Of a stretch of DNA of 15,883 nucleotides, positions 1-6,198 are shown one piece after another; the stretch's first letter is position 1, and each line of letters starts with the position of its first letter. The DNA comes from Thiotrichales bacterium HSG1 (lineage in GTDB: Bacteria; Pseudomonadota; Gammaproteobacteria; Beggiatoales; Beggiatoaceae): contig JAUCGN010000019.1 in assembly GCA_030378125.1 (NCBI GenBank), positions 1-15,883 of the forward strand, written 5' to 3'. A program made the translations under genes and the position numbers. The notes beneath the pieces are model-generated. The model saw only the letters and a program-made list of their open reading frames with translations. It was not told the origin of the DNA and did no database searches.

Positions 1-2
1 AA

Positions 3-635
3 GTAATTGTCCCCATAGAATTAATCGGAATTTTACGCACTGGACAAGATAGTAGAATTATTTTTGATCAAGAACAAAAGACCTTTTTAGCAGCCAAAGT
101 CAATTATCACGGTTTTCGTTTATATGCTAAAAGTATTGATGATGTTCCAAGTTTGTATGGCTATTTTATTGCTCAAGGTATTGATATAGTTGCCCAAATT
201 CAGGAGATAGAAAAACTAAAAGTTTTAGATCAAGGTTTGACTAGAATATTTTGGTTGATTGCAATTGTTGGCATGGCTGGTGGTATGGCAGCTTTGATTG
301 CCAGCTTATATGCTTCTGTGGAAAGAAAAAAACGTGATGTTGGAGTACTTAGGTTAATGGGACTTTCATGTCTACAAGTCTTTCGATTTCCAATTTATCA
401 AGCCATTATTATCATAATTTTAAGCAATGTATTTGCAATATTTGGTTATATCCTAATCTCTTCTGCTATCAATATAATATTTATCAATGAAATAGGCAGT
501 AAAATTTGTACTTTACCGTATTCTTATTTTCTCTTTATCTTTGTAATCACAATGATTATATCAATACTTAGTTCTTTGTTAGCCGCTTGGAAAACCACAG
601 CCGTAGAACCAGCAGAAGCAATTAGAGAAGAATAA
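3..635 (+). CDS. ABC transporter permease, MacB/LolC-type FtsX domain (3' part only)
   Basis: The gene runs in from the left edge; an open frame without stops extends from base 3 to the TAA at 633-635, so the true start lies outside. About 210 residues are visible. They begin with the end of an extracytoplasmic region (around the residues SIDDVP), followed by three hydrophobic segments: one just before the charged loop ERKKRDVGVLRLMG, one rich in Ile after it, and one near the C-terminus. The charged loop and the ending AVEPAEAIREE are the usual cytoplasmic coupling loop and C-terminal tail of MacB/LolC/LolE-type permeases, which work with an ATPase to move lipoproteins, peptides or drugs. 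Bacterial FtsX proper lacks this PAEAIR tail, so although ftsY follows, this is probably not the cell-division FtsX. The ATPase partner is not in the window. The substrate cannot be told. Confidence 0.8.
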   Translation, partial: VIVPIELIGILRTGQDSRIIFDQEQKTFLAAKVNYHGFRLYAKSIDDVPSLYGYFIAQGIDIVAQIQEIEKLKVLDQGLTRIFWLIAIVGMAGGMAALIASLYASVERKKRDVGVLRLMGLSCLQVFRFPIYQAIIIIILSNVFAIFGYILISSAINIIFINEIGSKICTLPYSYFLFIFVITMIISILSSLLAAWKTTAVEPAEAIREE

Positions 636-661
636 ACAAAAAACTTTATTAAAGAAATATT

Positions 662-689
662 TTGATAAAATCACGAATGTCTCTATAAT
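662..689 (+). promoter_or_regulatory. sigma70-type promoter for ftsY
   Basis: TTGATA (662-667) and a perfect TATAAT (684-689) are 16 bases apart, in the 143-base gap between the permease gene and ftsY. Transcription would start near 696, giving ftsY its own leader of about 80 bases. The match is seen directly; promoter activity is inferred. Confidence 0.55.
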
Positions 690-710
690 ATTCAAACATT
701 ACCCCTAATT

Positions 711-748
711 GGGAATTTAAAATATCTTTGAATGGACAAAGATTTCCC
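711..748 (+). promoter_or_regulatory. hairpin in the ftsY leader
   Basis: ATCTTTG (724-730) and CAAAGAT (737-743) form a perfect 7-bp stem around a 6-base loop. An outer GGGAA (711-715) can pair with TTCCC (744-748) across an 8-base bulge on the 5' side. No clean T run follows, so a simple terminator for the upstream permease gene is less likely than a leader structure. It ends 30 bases before the ftsY start codon. Confidence 0.4.
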
Positions 749-778
749 TATTTCTATCAATATAAATTTAATTACTAA

Positions 779-1726
779 ATGTTTGGATTTAATAAATCTC
801 AAGATAAAAAACCAGGATTATTTACCCGTTTAAAACAAGGATTAAATAAAACTCGTGAAAATTTTACTTCTGGGTTAGCCAATTTATTATTGGGTAAAAA
901 GGCAATTGATGATGACTTACTAGCAGAAATTGAAACCCTGCTATTGACTGCTGACGTTGGTGTTGAAGCTACTAATGCAATGATGGCAAATTTGACTGAA
1001 CAAGTAAATAGAAAACAATTATCTGATTCTGAAGCATTATTGCAAGCTTTACAAGATAACATGCGAGAGATTTTACAGACTGTTGAATCTCCTCTAGTCT
1101 TATCAGTTGCTAAGAAGCCATTTGTCATCTTGATGGTTGGCATTAATGGGGCTGGAAAGACTACTACCATTGGTAAATTGACTAAACTTTTTCAAGCTCA
1201 AGGAAATTCAGTAATGTTAGCTGCTGGAGATACTTTTCGGGCAGCTGCAGTTGAACAGTTAAAGGTTTGGGGAGAACGTAATGATGTACCAGTCATTGCC
1301 CAAAATGATAAAGCGGACTCGGCTTCCGTTATTTTTGATGCTATGCAAGCAGCAACTGCTCGTGGAACTGATGTATTAATTGCAGACACAGCTGGACGTT
1401 TACATACTCAAAATAACTTAATGGAAGAGTTAAAAAAGGTACACCGAGTTATGAAGAAGTTAGATATGGAAGCCCCCCATGAAGTTATGTTAGTAGTTGA
1501 TGCTGGTACTGGCCAAAATGCCTTAATGCAAGTTCAACAATTTCATCAAGCAATAGGAATCACTGGCATAACTATTACTAAATTAGATGGTACTGCCAAA
1601 GGTGGAATCGTGTTTGCGGTAGCTAAACAGACCAAATTACCAATTCGTTTCATTGGTATCGGTGAGCAAGAAGATGATTTACGTCCTTTTGAGGCAGATA
1701 ATTTTGTCAAGGCAATTCTTAATTAG
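779..1726 (+). CDS. ftsY: signal recognition particle receptor FtsY
   Basis: FtsY is the membrane-associated SRP receptor GTPase; it docks Ffh-bound ribosomes at the Sec translocon during insertion of membrane proteins. The 315 residues contain a short N-terminal helical part and N domain (about 1-105), then the G domain. The P-loop GINGAGKT is at about 121-128, followed by DTFRAAAVEQL, the DTAGR motif at 203-207, TKLDGTAKGG from 267 and the closing GIGEQEDDLRPF. All GTPase motifs are intact. Enterobacterial FtsY has a long acidic A domain and about 500 residues; this is the short form, with only about 15 residues before the N domain, common in other bacteria. The ATG at 779 has no good Shine-Dalgarno sequence in its AT-rich leader, but the start of the conserved region fits it. 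ftsE and ftsX do not follow, unlike the ftsYEX order in enterobacteria. Confidence 0.97.
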   Translation: MFGFNKSQDKKPGLFTRLKQGLNKTRENFTSGLANLLLGKKAIDDDLLAEIETLLLTADVGVEATNAMMANLTEQVNRKQLSDSEALLQALQDNMREILQTVESPLVLSVAKKPFVILMVGINGAGKTTTIGKLTKLFQAQGNSVMLAAGDTFRAAAVEQLKVWGERNDVPVIAQNDKADSASVIFDAMQAATARGTDVLIADTAGRLHTQNNLMEELKKVHRVMKKLDMEAPHEVMLVVDAGTGQNALMQVQQFHQAIGITGITITKLDGTAKGGIVFAVAKQTKLPIRFIGIGEQEDDLRPFEADNFVKAILN

Positions 1727-1782
1727 AACTAAATCTATATTTCTAATTTTCAAGGTTTTAATTAAAAATTAAACATTAAATT

Positions 1783-2928
1783 ATGCAAGATTTTCCTCGT
1801 GAAAAGTTAAAAGAACTTGTGGAACAACAAGGTTCAATGTTAGGTGAAGACGCTGAACGTTGTGAATTTTTTTTACGTAATGCTTGTGGAAGTGAATATA
1901 AGCGTGAAGTATTTGTGTTGGTTAATGCGGTTAAGGAAGGTATACCTAAAGAATTAGCTAATCCACCACAGGCTTTATCATTGGATATAGTATCTGACTA
2001 TTTATCTCAGCGTTTATTTGATAATTTATGGTTGGATAGAGTAGCTAGTGAATGGGCAGTGCAAAGTTGGGGTATTGCTTTAGGATTGATACCTGATGAG
2101 GAAATTACGGAACCTTCAACTCCCACTTTAGTTAATAATAATATTGGTAAAACTACCACAACTACAAATAAGCAATTTAAACAGCTCTCACCACTTAATC
2201 CATTAGATTATTTTCGTTTATTATGGTGGTTATTAGTTGTTCCCAAACAACTGCAACTTTATCGAAATATTTTTGGTAAAAAAGATGATGTTCAGGTTGG
2301 TAACTGGTTGATTAGTAGTTTAATTTGGTGGCCATTATTAACTTTAACTTTAGCGTTATCATTGGAAATGTTACCGTATGTCGAAAAAACGTGGTTGCCG
2401 AACGCTTTTTGGTTATTCAGTGGTTTGATATTTTTTTGTTGGTTACTAACCGGTTGGTTAAATACCAGCAAAGATATATTAGTGGCTGTTATGGTATTGC
2501 TTTCTGGAATGGTGGCAGGTATTGTTGGTGGAGTCGTAGCAGTTCATATAGCAATTGATTTAACGACTGGTATTATGATCGGTACAACCATCTGTTTAAT
2601 CATAATTATAACTAATTTTATGGCAGTAGTTATTGCAAACGATATGGCTATAATAGTGGCAGGTGGGGTGGCAGTTGGTGTTACAGTTGGGTCTGCTGTT
2701 GGCATAGGAGTTACCACTGCTGGATTTGTAGAAGGATTTATTGCTGGTGGTATAGTTGGGTTTGTTACTGGTTTTGTAGTAGATTTTGTAGCTGATGTAG
2801 TGGGCAATGATATAGAGTATAGTTTGGAGACTGGTAAGCCATACTTATTAGCTCGAATTAGTTTTGTATTATTAATTATGATTTTTATGGGAGTGATCGG
2901 TTTGTATGCTTATCAATTGCTTGGGTGA
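1783..2928 (+). CDS. uncharacterised multi-pass membrane protein with glycine/valine-rich C-terminal half
   Basis: I do not recognise a named family for the whole 381-residue protein. Residues 1-105 are soluble and helical (REVFVLVNAVKEGIPKEL, then WAVQSWGIALGL). This pattern resembles an N-terminal module I associate with multidomain proteins of cyanobacteria and sulfur bacteria, but I cannot name it with certainty. A Thr/Asn-rich linker (about 108-135) follows. Membrane segments come next at about 178-197, 207-225 and 232-255, then a long run at 255-340 made almost only of Gly, Val, Ala and Ile with repeated GxxxG-like spacing, and a last helix at about 357-378. The GxxxG-rich part suggests tight helix packing or a pore-like assembly, but that is inference. 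It lies 56 bases behind ftsY with no clear terminator between, so it may be co-transcribed. The ATG at 1783 is the first in frame and lacks a clear Shine-Dalgarno. Confidence 0.75.
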   Translation: MQDFPREKLKELVEQQGSMLGEDAERCEFFLRNACGSEYKREVFVLVNAVKEGIPKELANPPQALSLDIVSDYLSQRLFDNLWLDRVASEWAVQSWGIALGLIPDEEITEPSTPTLVNNNIGKTTTTTNKQFKQLSPLNPLDYFRLLWWLLVVPKQLQLYRNIFGKKDDVQVGNWLISSLIWWPLLTLTLALSLEMLPYVEKTWLPNAFWLFSGLIFFCWLLTGWLNTSKDILVAVMVLLSGMVAGIVGGVVAVHIAIDLTTGIMIGTTICLIIIITNFMAVVIANDMAIIVAGGVAVGVTVGSAVGIGVTTAGFVEGFIAGGIVGFVTGFVVDFVADVVGNDIEYSLETGKPYLLARISFVLLIMIFMGVIGLYAYQLLG

Positions 2929-2935
2929 AAATACT

Positions 2936-2958
2936 TGCTGTTTCTGCATCCAACAGCA
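2936..2958 (+). terminator. hairpin after the membrane-protein gene
   Basis: TGCTGTT (2936-2942) and AACAGCA (2952-2958) form a perfect 7-bp stem with a 9-base loop, 7 bases after the stop codon. Only a weak T stretch follows (CTTTT near 2970), so termination efficiency is uncertain. Confidence 0.4.
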
Positions 2959-3058
2959 TTGAATGTAGCTTTTAAAGAGTAGTTCTAAAAAACGTGCAAC
3001 CGAACACTATGTATAATTTACTGAAATGGTCGGTTTCATTTGATTATATCGACCCTTG

Positions 3059-3064
3059 TATAAT
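3059..3064 (+). promoter_or_regulatory. isolated -10 box in the IS110 left end
   Basis: A perfect TATAAT stands 42 bases before the predicted RNA stem with no matching -35 box at 16-18 bases upstream. In IS110-group elements the circular intermediate joins right end to left end, and this junction supplies a complete promoter for the bridge RNA. A lone -10 here fits that scheme, though it could be chance in AT-rich DNA. Confidence 0.35.
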
Positions 3065-3105
3065 AGACCCATGATTAAAAACTAAGAGAAAAAAATTAAG
3101 ATAAA

Positions 3106-3253
3106 GTGTAGGTAGGAGGCCGTCCGACCATGAAGCCAAAGAGCTTGTATGTAGATAGGTTCCCACCTTCTTCACCAATACCGAAGGCCTAGGCATACCC
3201 TGTAAATTTGCAAGGTAGGTAGGTGATTATGTTACAAGGTTGGAGACCTACAC
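3106..3253 (+). ncRNA. candidate IS110 bridge RNA (left-end structured RNA)
   Basis: This non-coding stretch is clearly more G+C-rich than its flanks and folds. GTGTAGGT (3106-3113) pairs perfectly with ACCTACAC (3246-3253) over 132 bases. Inside, AGGCC (3117-3121) can pair with GGCCT (3186-3190), AGGT/ACCT (3157-3160 with 3165-3168) closes a 4-base loop, and TACCCTG (3196-3202) pairs with CAAGGTA (3211-3217) with one mismatch around an 8-base loop. IS110-group elements are known to encode in this position a bridge RNA whose two internal loops read the target and donor DNA and guide the transposase. GTAGGT occurs twice more at 3215-3224, so alternative pairing with the 3' arm is possible. The exact ends and the guide loops are not determined. 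Position and fold are seen; the function is inferred from the family. Confidence 0.55.
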
Positions 3254-3286
3254 AACATCTTAATCTGATTACTCATTTAATACAAC

Positions 3287-3500
3287 ATGGAATTATATAT
3301 GACTAAGCAAACATATGTTGGAATAGATGTAGGTGCCTCTGAATTAGTGGTAGTCATTATTCGTAATGGCAAACAGGGTAAAGCCAAAACTTTTAGTAAT
3401 ACACCTGAAGGCAGTAATGCGTTGATAAATTATTTGAATCCTAAAAAATGTAAAGTAAAAGTATATCTTGAAGCCACTGAACATTATTTAGGGCTACCAA
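3287..3500 (+). pseudogene. IS110-family DEDD transposase, 5' fragment
   Basis: The frame opens with YVGIDVGASELVVV, the first strand of the RuvC-like DEDD domain with catalytic Asp14, and has LEATEHY with the second acidic residue, Glu62. The family normally reads EATGxY there; this copy has Glu in place of Gly. After about residue 71 the similarity ends. The frame runs on to a stop at 3584-3586, but that tail is the antisense of the helicase gene's 3' end. Full-length IS110 transposases have roughly 310-400 residues, so the last two catalytic Asp residues and the C-terminal serine-containing domain are lost. Either ATG 3287 or ATG 3299 (which starts MTKQTYVG) may have been the start; the second matches family proteins better. 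Confidence 0.8.
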
Positions 3501-3502
3501 AG

Positions 3503-5503
3503 TTAGGATTTATTTATAAAAGAATCAAAAGTTTCCCACTTAACTCGATAAACACTATTGCCATCTTCATCATATACATAGTTTAATTTTTCAACTTTAT
3601 CTTTTATTTCTTTTGCCTTGATGTAGCCATTGAAAAGTGCTGATAAAAACGGGCTATTTGGATCATTTTTAAGTTCTTTATAAGTAATGATTATTACATC
3701 AGTTGATCTTGTCAAGACCGTATAAAAAAGAGCTCCGGGTTTAACCCAACTATCTTCATTGAAAATATCAAATGATTCGGCACCAAAAAATACTGAAATT
3801 GGAGCGTCTATTCCTTGTGAAGATGTAAAAGAACATGCCCTAACTCTATTTGACGACCAATTAGCTCTTTCCTTATTTATAGCAACCCATTCTATTCCAC
3901 CAACATCATCAAAAGCTTTATCTAAAATAGATTTAACTCTTTGATTTTTAGTAGGTAAATCTTGATTGTATCCAGCTACTGCATAAAAAATGGTCACATC
4001 GGAAAACTTGTAATTCTCTTTATTGACAAAATTCTTGATTAATTCTTTTAATTTGGAAGCTTGTTCCTGTAAGGTATCACCAATGATAGCTTTGGGCCAA
4101 GCCCCTTTTCTGACAAACTCTAAATATTCAGATACTGAATGATCTCGATATGTTTCTAATGAAGCTGGATAACAACAGGCTGCAAAAATCCAAGGCATCA
4201 TACCACATCTATAAACCCTTTGTAATCTATGAGTTCTGCCTCGCAAATCTAAACCAACTTCTTTACCTATGAATTTACGATCCCGGTAAATACCCTGACC
4301 ATTATCATACGAAATCCAAATATTAGGTGTGGATTTTTGCTGTTTGGTTGGAAAGCTTATGGCAAATTTGGTTAATAATTTAATCCACGATGTGTGCATT
4401 TGGTGGGCTTCATCTATAAATATAGCTCCATATTTTCCATTTTTTGCTAACTCAAGTTTGTTATCAAGAGCCTTTTCCACAAGTGTATCTATCAGTTTTA
4501 CTTTTGCATCTTGATCATCTTTAGCTTTATTGAGAACAACACCAACACCTTTATATGCACTTTTAAACCATTTTCCAAATGTTTTGAATTGGATTTTACT
4601 TGTATCAGCTTGGGAATTTGAGTACTGTATCCTATATTTTTGTCTAAGATTATTACATAATACCATCTGATTAACTATAAATAATTGTCTTTCTTTAGGA
4701 AATTGCCTGGCAAACCAATTAGCCCTAGCCAATAATATAATCGTCTTTCCAGTACCAGATACACCACTAAGAACCTGATGTCCAAGCTGTTCCTTAAAAA
4801 CCATCCGTTCTTGATATTTATCTAATGTGGAAATGATAGGTTTCTTATGTTTATCATCAGCTTTATGTGTTCTTGGATCAGAAATTTTACCTTGTGCAAA
4901 GCTAACCCTCGTGGAAAGATCAATATATTGACGTAATGTCCTTTTCATATCTATTGAAGTCACAGGTGCTTGAACTTCCACTTCAGCATAGTAATTTTTT
5001 ATGATATCGCTAAAATAAGCCTCAACTTTTTTATGATCCTTAGCAATGTCTTTACCAAAAACGTTGACTTCTATATCACCTTGCAACAACTCAGGCATTT
5101 TGTGAACATGTTCATCCCAAAAACATAAAATCGGAACAATAGCCAAATCTTGTAACCCCGGAACCATCCTATAATGTTTTGATAAAGCTTCGTTTAAATT
5201 TTCTTTCACTCTTTTCAATTTTGGAATCGGGTTATATTCCTCTCTATGATCAGATAGAATTATGTTGTCTGATGTAACTGATTTAACATATTTACGCAAC
5301 CAATTTTTCAATTCAATAATAATTATTCCGGGATGTTCAACATCATTTAACCATATAACAAAGTCAGGTGTTAAGCCACCATGTAACTTAGGTTCATGCC
5401 AAATTTCCCATTCTTCTGGAAGTTGACATAGAATTTCTAGGAATTTATCTTCTTTTCCAGAATATTTGAAATTATCAGGATGTGGGTTCTTAAATTTAGC
5501 CAT
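3503..5503 (-). CDS. NERD-domain superfamily 1 helicase (nuclease-helicase)
   Basis: The 666-residue protein joins an N-terminal NERD (nuclease-related) domain to a UvrD-like ATPase. In the NERD part (about 15-130) the nuclease-type residues are visible: D47 in TPDFVIW, and E64 and K66 in IIIELKNW, a PD-(D/E)XK-like arrangement. The motor part has Walker A GVSGTGKT at 247-254, Walker B IFIDEAHQM with D364 and E365, a motif III-like DNGQGIY at 400-406, VYRCG at 430-434, SSQGID from 561, and YTVLTRS with T598 and R599. All core motifs look intact, so it is probably an active ATPase acting on DNA or RNA. Proteins of this build occur both as repair-type helicases and in phage-defence nuclease-helicases; the sequence does not decide. 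No partner gene is adjacent. It lies between an IS110 remnant and a kinase-gene fragment, which suggests acquisition. The stop codon sits at the IS junction, so the extreme C-terminus may be altered. Confidence 0.85.
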   Translation of the reverse strand: MAKFKNPHPDNFKYSGKEDKFLEILCQLPEEWEIWHEPKLHGGLTPDFVIWLNDVEHPGIIIIELKNWLRKYVKSVTSDNIILSDHREEYNPIPKLKRVKENLNEALSKHYRMVPGLQDLAIVPILCFWDEHVHKMPELLQGDIEVNVFGKDIAKDHKKVEAYFSDIIKNYYAEVEVQAPVTSIDMKRTLRQYIDLSTRVSFAQGKISDPRTHKADDKHKKPIISTLDKYQERMVFKEQLGHQVLSGVSGTGKTIILLARANWFARQFPKERQLFIVNQMVLCNNLRQKYRIQYSNSQADTSKIQFKTFGKWFKSAYKGVGVVLNKAKDDQDAKVKLIDTLVEKALDNKLELAKNGKYGAIFIDEAHQMHTSWIKLLTKFAISFPTKQQKSTPNIWISYDNGQGIYRDRKFIGKEVGLDLRGRTHRLQRVYRCGMMPWIFAACCYPASLETYRDHSVSEYLEFVRKGAWPKAIIGDTLQEQASKLKELIKNFVNKENYKFSDVTIFYAVAGYNQDLPTKNQRVKSILDKAFDDVGGIEWVAINKERANWSSNRVRACSFTSSQGIDAPISVFFGAESFDIFNEDSWVKPGALFYTVLTRSTDVIIITYKELKNDPNSPFLSALFNGYIKAKEIKDKVEKLNYVYDEDGNSVYRVKWETFDSFINKS

Positions 5504-5600
5504 TATTTGATTTTGAAGTTATTTTTGTGTGTTTCTTCATAAGTGATTTTTTCGAACGGTTTAATTTAAATTCTTTTAGTGTATCATAATTGCGTAGTTA

Positions 5601-5735
5601 AATATTGAAGAAACTCAGGTCTTAATTGAACAAGTTGCTAAACAAAGTAAATTTTTGGCTGATAAACTATTGCAATTGGTAGGTGAATTTGAGTATTATG
5701 AATTGCAATCTTTAATTAAACAGACTCAAACTTTA
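5601..5735 (+). pseudogene. 3' fragment of a hybrid histidine kinase gene
   Basis: These 135 bases align without gaps to 8623-8757, the last 45 codons of the intact hybrid kinase gene. I count 12 differences (about 91% identity); 6 of the 12 are synonymous. The stop codon is lost: where the intact gene reads TTA TGA, this copy reads TTA CAT GAT and the frame continues to a TGA at 5817-5819, five bases before the next start codon. No start and no upstream part of the kinase exist here; the sequence breaks off at the divergent helicase gene's leader. It is therefore the tail of a paralogous kinase whose body was removed or replaced. Confidence 0.85.
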
Positions 5736-5823
5736 CATGATAACTCCTATAGTTATTTGATATTATTGTATTCGATCCTGTTAGGAATTGTTATGTACCT
5801 AATCAACTATCACGAGTGAAACT

Positions 5824-6087
5824 ATGAACTGGAATAACTTATCTAGAGAAAAAATAGATTTAAAATTACCACTTTTAATCATCAAAGGTTCTAAAGGATT
5901 TTTGGCCTGTGGTTATGTAAATGTCGAAACTTGTAATAAAACTGGCGAGGTTTGTGCTATTGTTAGTGGAGTAAAAACCCACGATGATATGCTAAACACT
6001 GATATTAAGTTTGTCTCAGACAAAGCCAAAGAACTTGGCATAACTGAAGGGATGGCTAGTGCAGAAGCTATTGAATTAATGCGTTAA
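5824..6087 (+). CDS. DUF1805 (YunC-like) small protein
   Basis: The 87 residues match the DUF1805/YunC pattern: a short lead-in, then PLLIIKGSKGFLACGYVNVETCNKTGEVCAIVSGVKTHDDML, a charged stretch, and the ending AKELGITEGMASAEAIELM. In that family a similar GYIMCGALDV core and GMSGREAL ending are found. It is a small cytoplasmic alpha/beta protein without signal peptide or membrane segment; the biochemical role of the family is not known to me. Length fits the family (about 90-100 residues). It starts just after the run-on kinase fragment and is closed by a strong terminator, so it is a single-gene unit. It has two Cys residues (about 29 and 38) in the core. Confidence 0.75.
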   Translation: MNWNNLSREKIDLKLPLLIIKGSKGFLACGYVNVETCNKTGEVCAIVSGVKTHDDMLNTDIKFVSDKAKELGITEGMASAEAIELMR

Positions 6088-6115
6088 TTTGTGTAGCTAT
6101 TGAATATATATCGGT

Positions 6116-6145
6116 AAATCTGTCAGAAACAACTGGCAGGTTTTT
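6116..6145 (+). terminator. intrinsic terminator of the DUF1805 gene
   Basis: CTGTCAG (6120-6126) pairs with CTGGCAG (6133-6139) with one G-T wobble around the loop AAACAA. The stem can be lengthened by AAAT (6116-6119) with GTTT (6140-6143), and a T tract (6141-6145) follows. It is the most typical Rho-independent terminator in the window and separates the DUF1805 gene from the kinase operon. Confidence 0.75.
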
Positions 6146-6198
6146 GAACCAATTACTACTCCATACGAGAAGTACCAAAAAACTATAGGAATCCTACC

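Larger units (their letters stand above)
3059..3500 (+). mobile_element. left-end remnant of an IS110-family insertion sequence
   Basis: The remnant has a long non-coding left end followed by the first 70 or so codons of a DEDD transposase, which is the layout of IS110-group elements (IS1111-group elements carry their non-coding RNA at the other end). The left boundary is not defined; I start it at the lone TATAAT box. IS110 elements have no long terminal inverted repeats, so the edge cannot be read by eye. The right part is missing: similarity to the family stops near 3500, where the sequence turns into the 3' end of the minus-strand helicase gene. The element cannot move by itself. Confidence 0.7.

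Noticed and set aside
3..635. FtsX of the ftsE-ftsX pair next to ftsY
   Set aside because: The C-terminal AVEPAEAIREE tail and the charged loop fit MacB/LolC permeases, and the order permease then ftsY is not that of ftsYEX.
799..1389. Minus-strand open frames of 123 and 63 residues
   Set aside because: They lie inside ftsY, whose plus-strand frame has all family motifs; they are shadow frames.
2544..2807. Minus-strand frame of 87 residues rich in Thr, Pro and Ala
   Set aside because: It is the antisense of the Gly/Val-rich part of the membrane protein; the repeats are due to the sense codons.
3109..3225. GTAGGTAGG units as a possible repeat array or CRISPR
   Set aside because: Only two places with short tandem GTAG units, no regular spacing or spacers; explained better as arms of the folded RNA.
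3503..5735. Helicase block as a complete transposon with its own ends
   Set aside because: No inverted or direct repeats could be found at 3500 and 5600, and no recombinase gene lies within.
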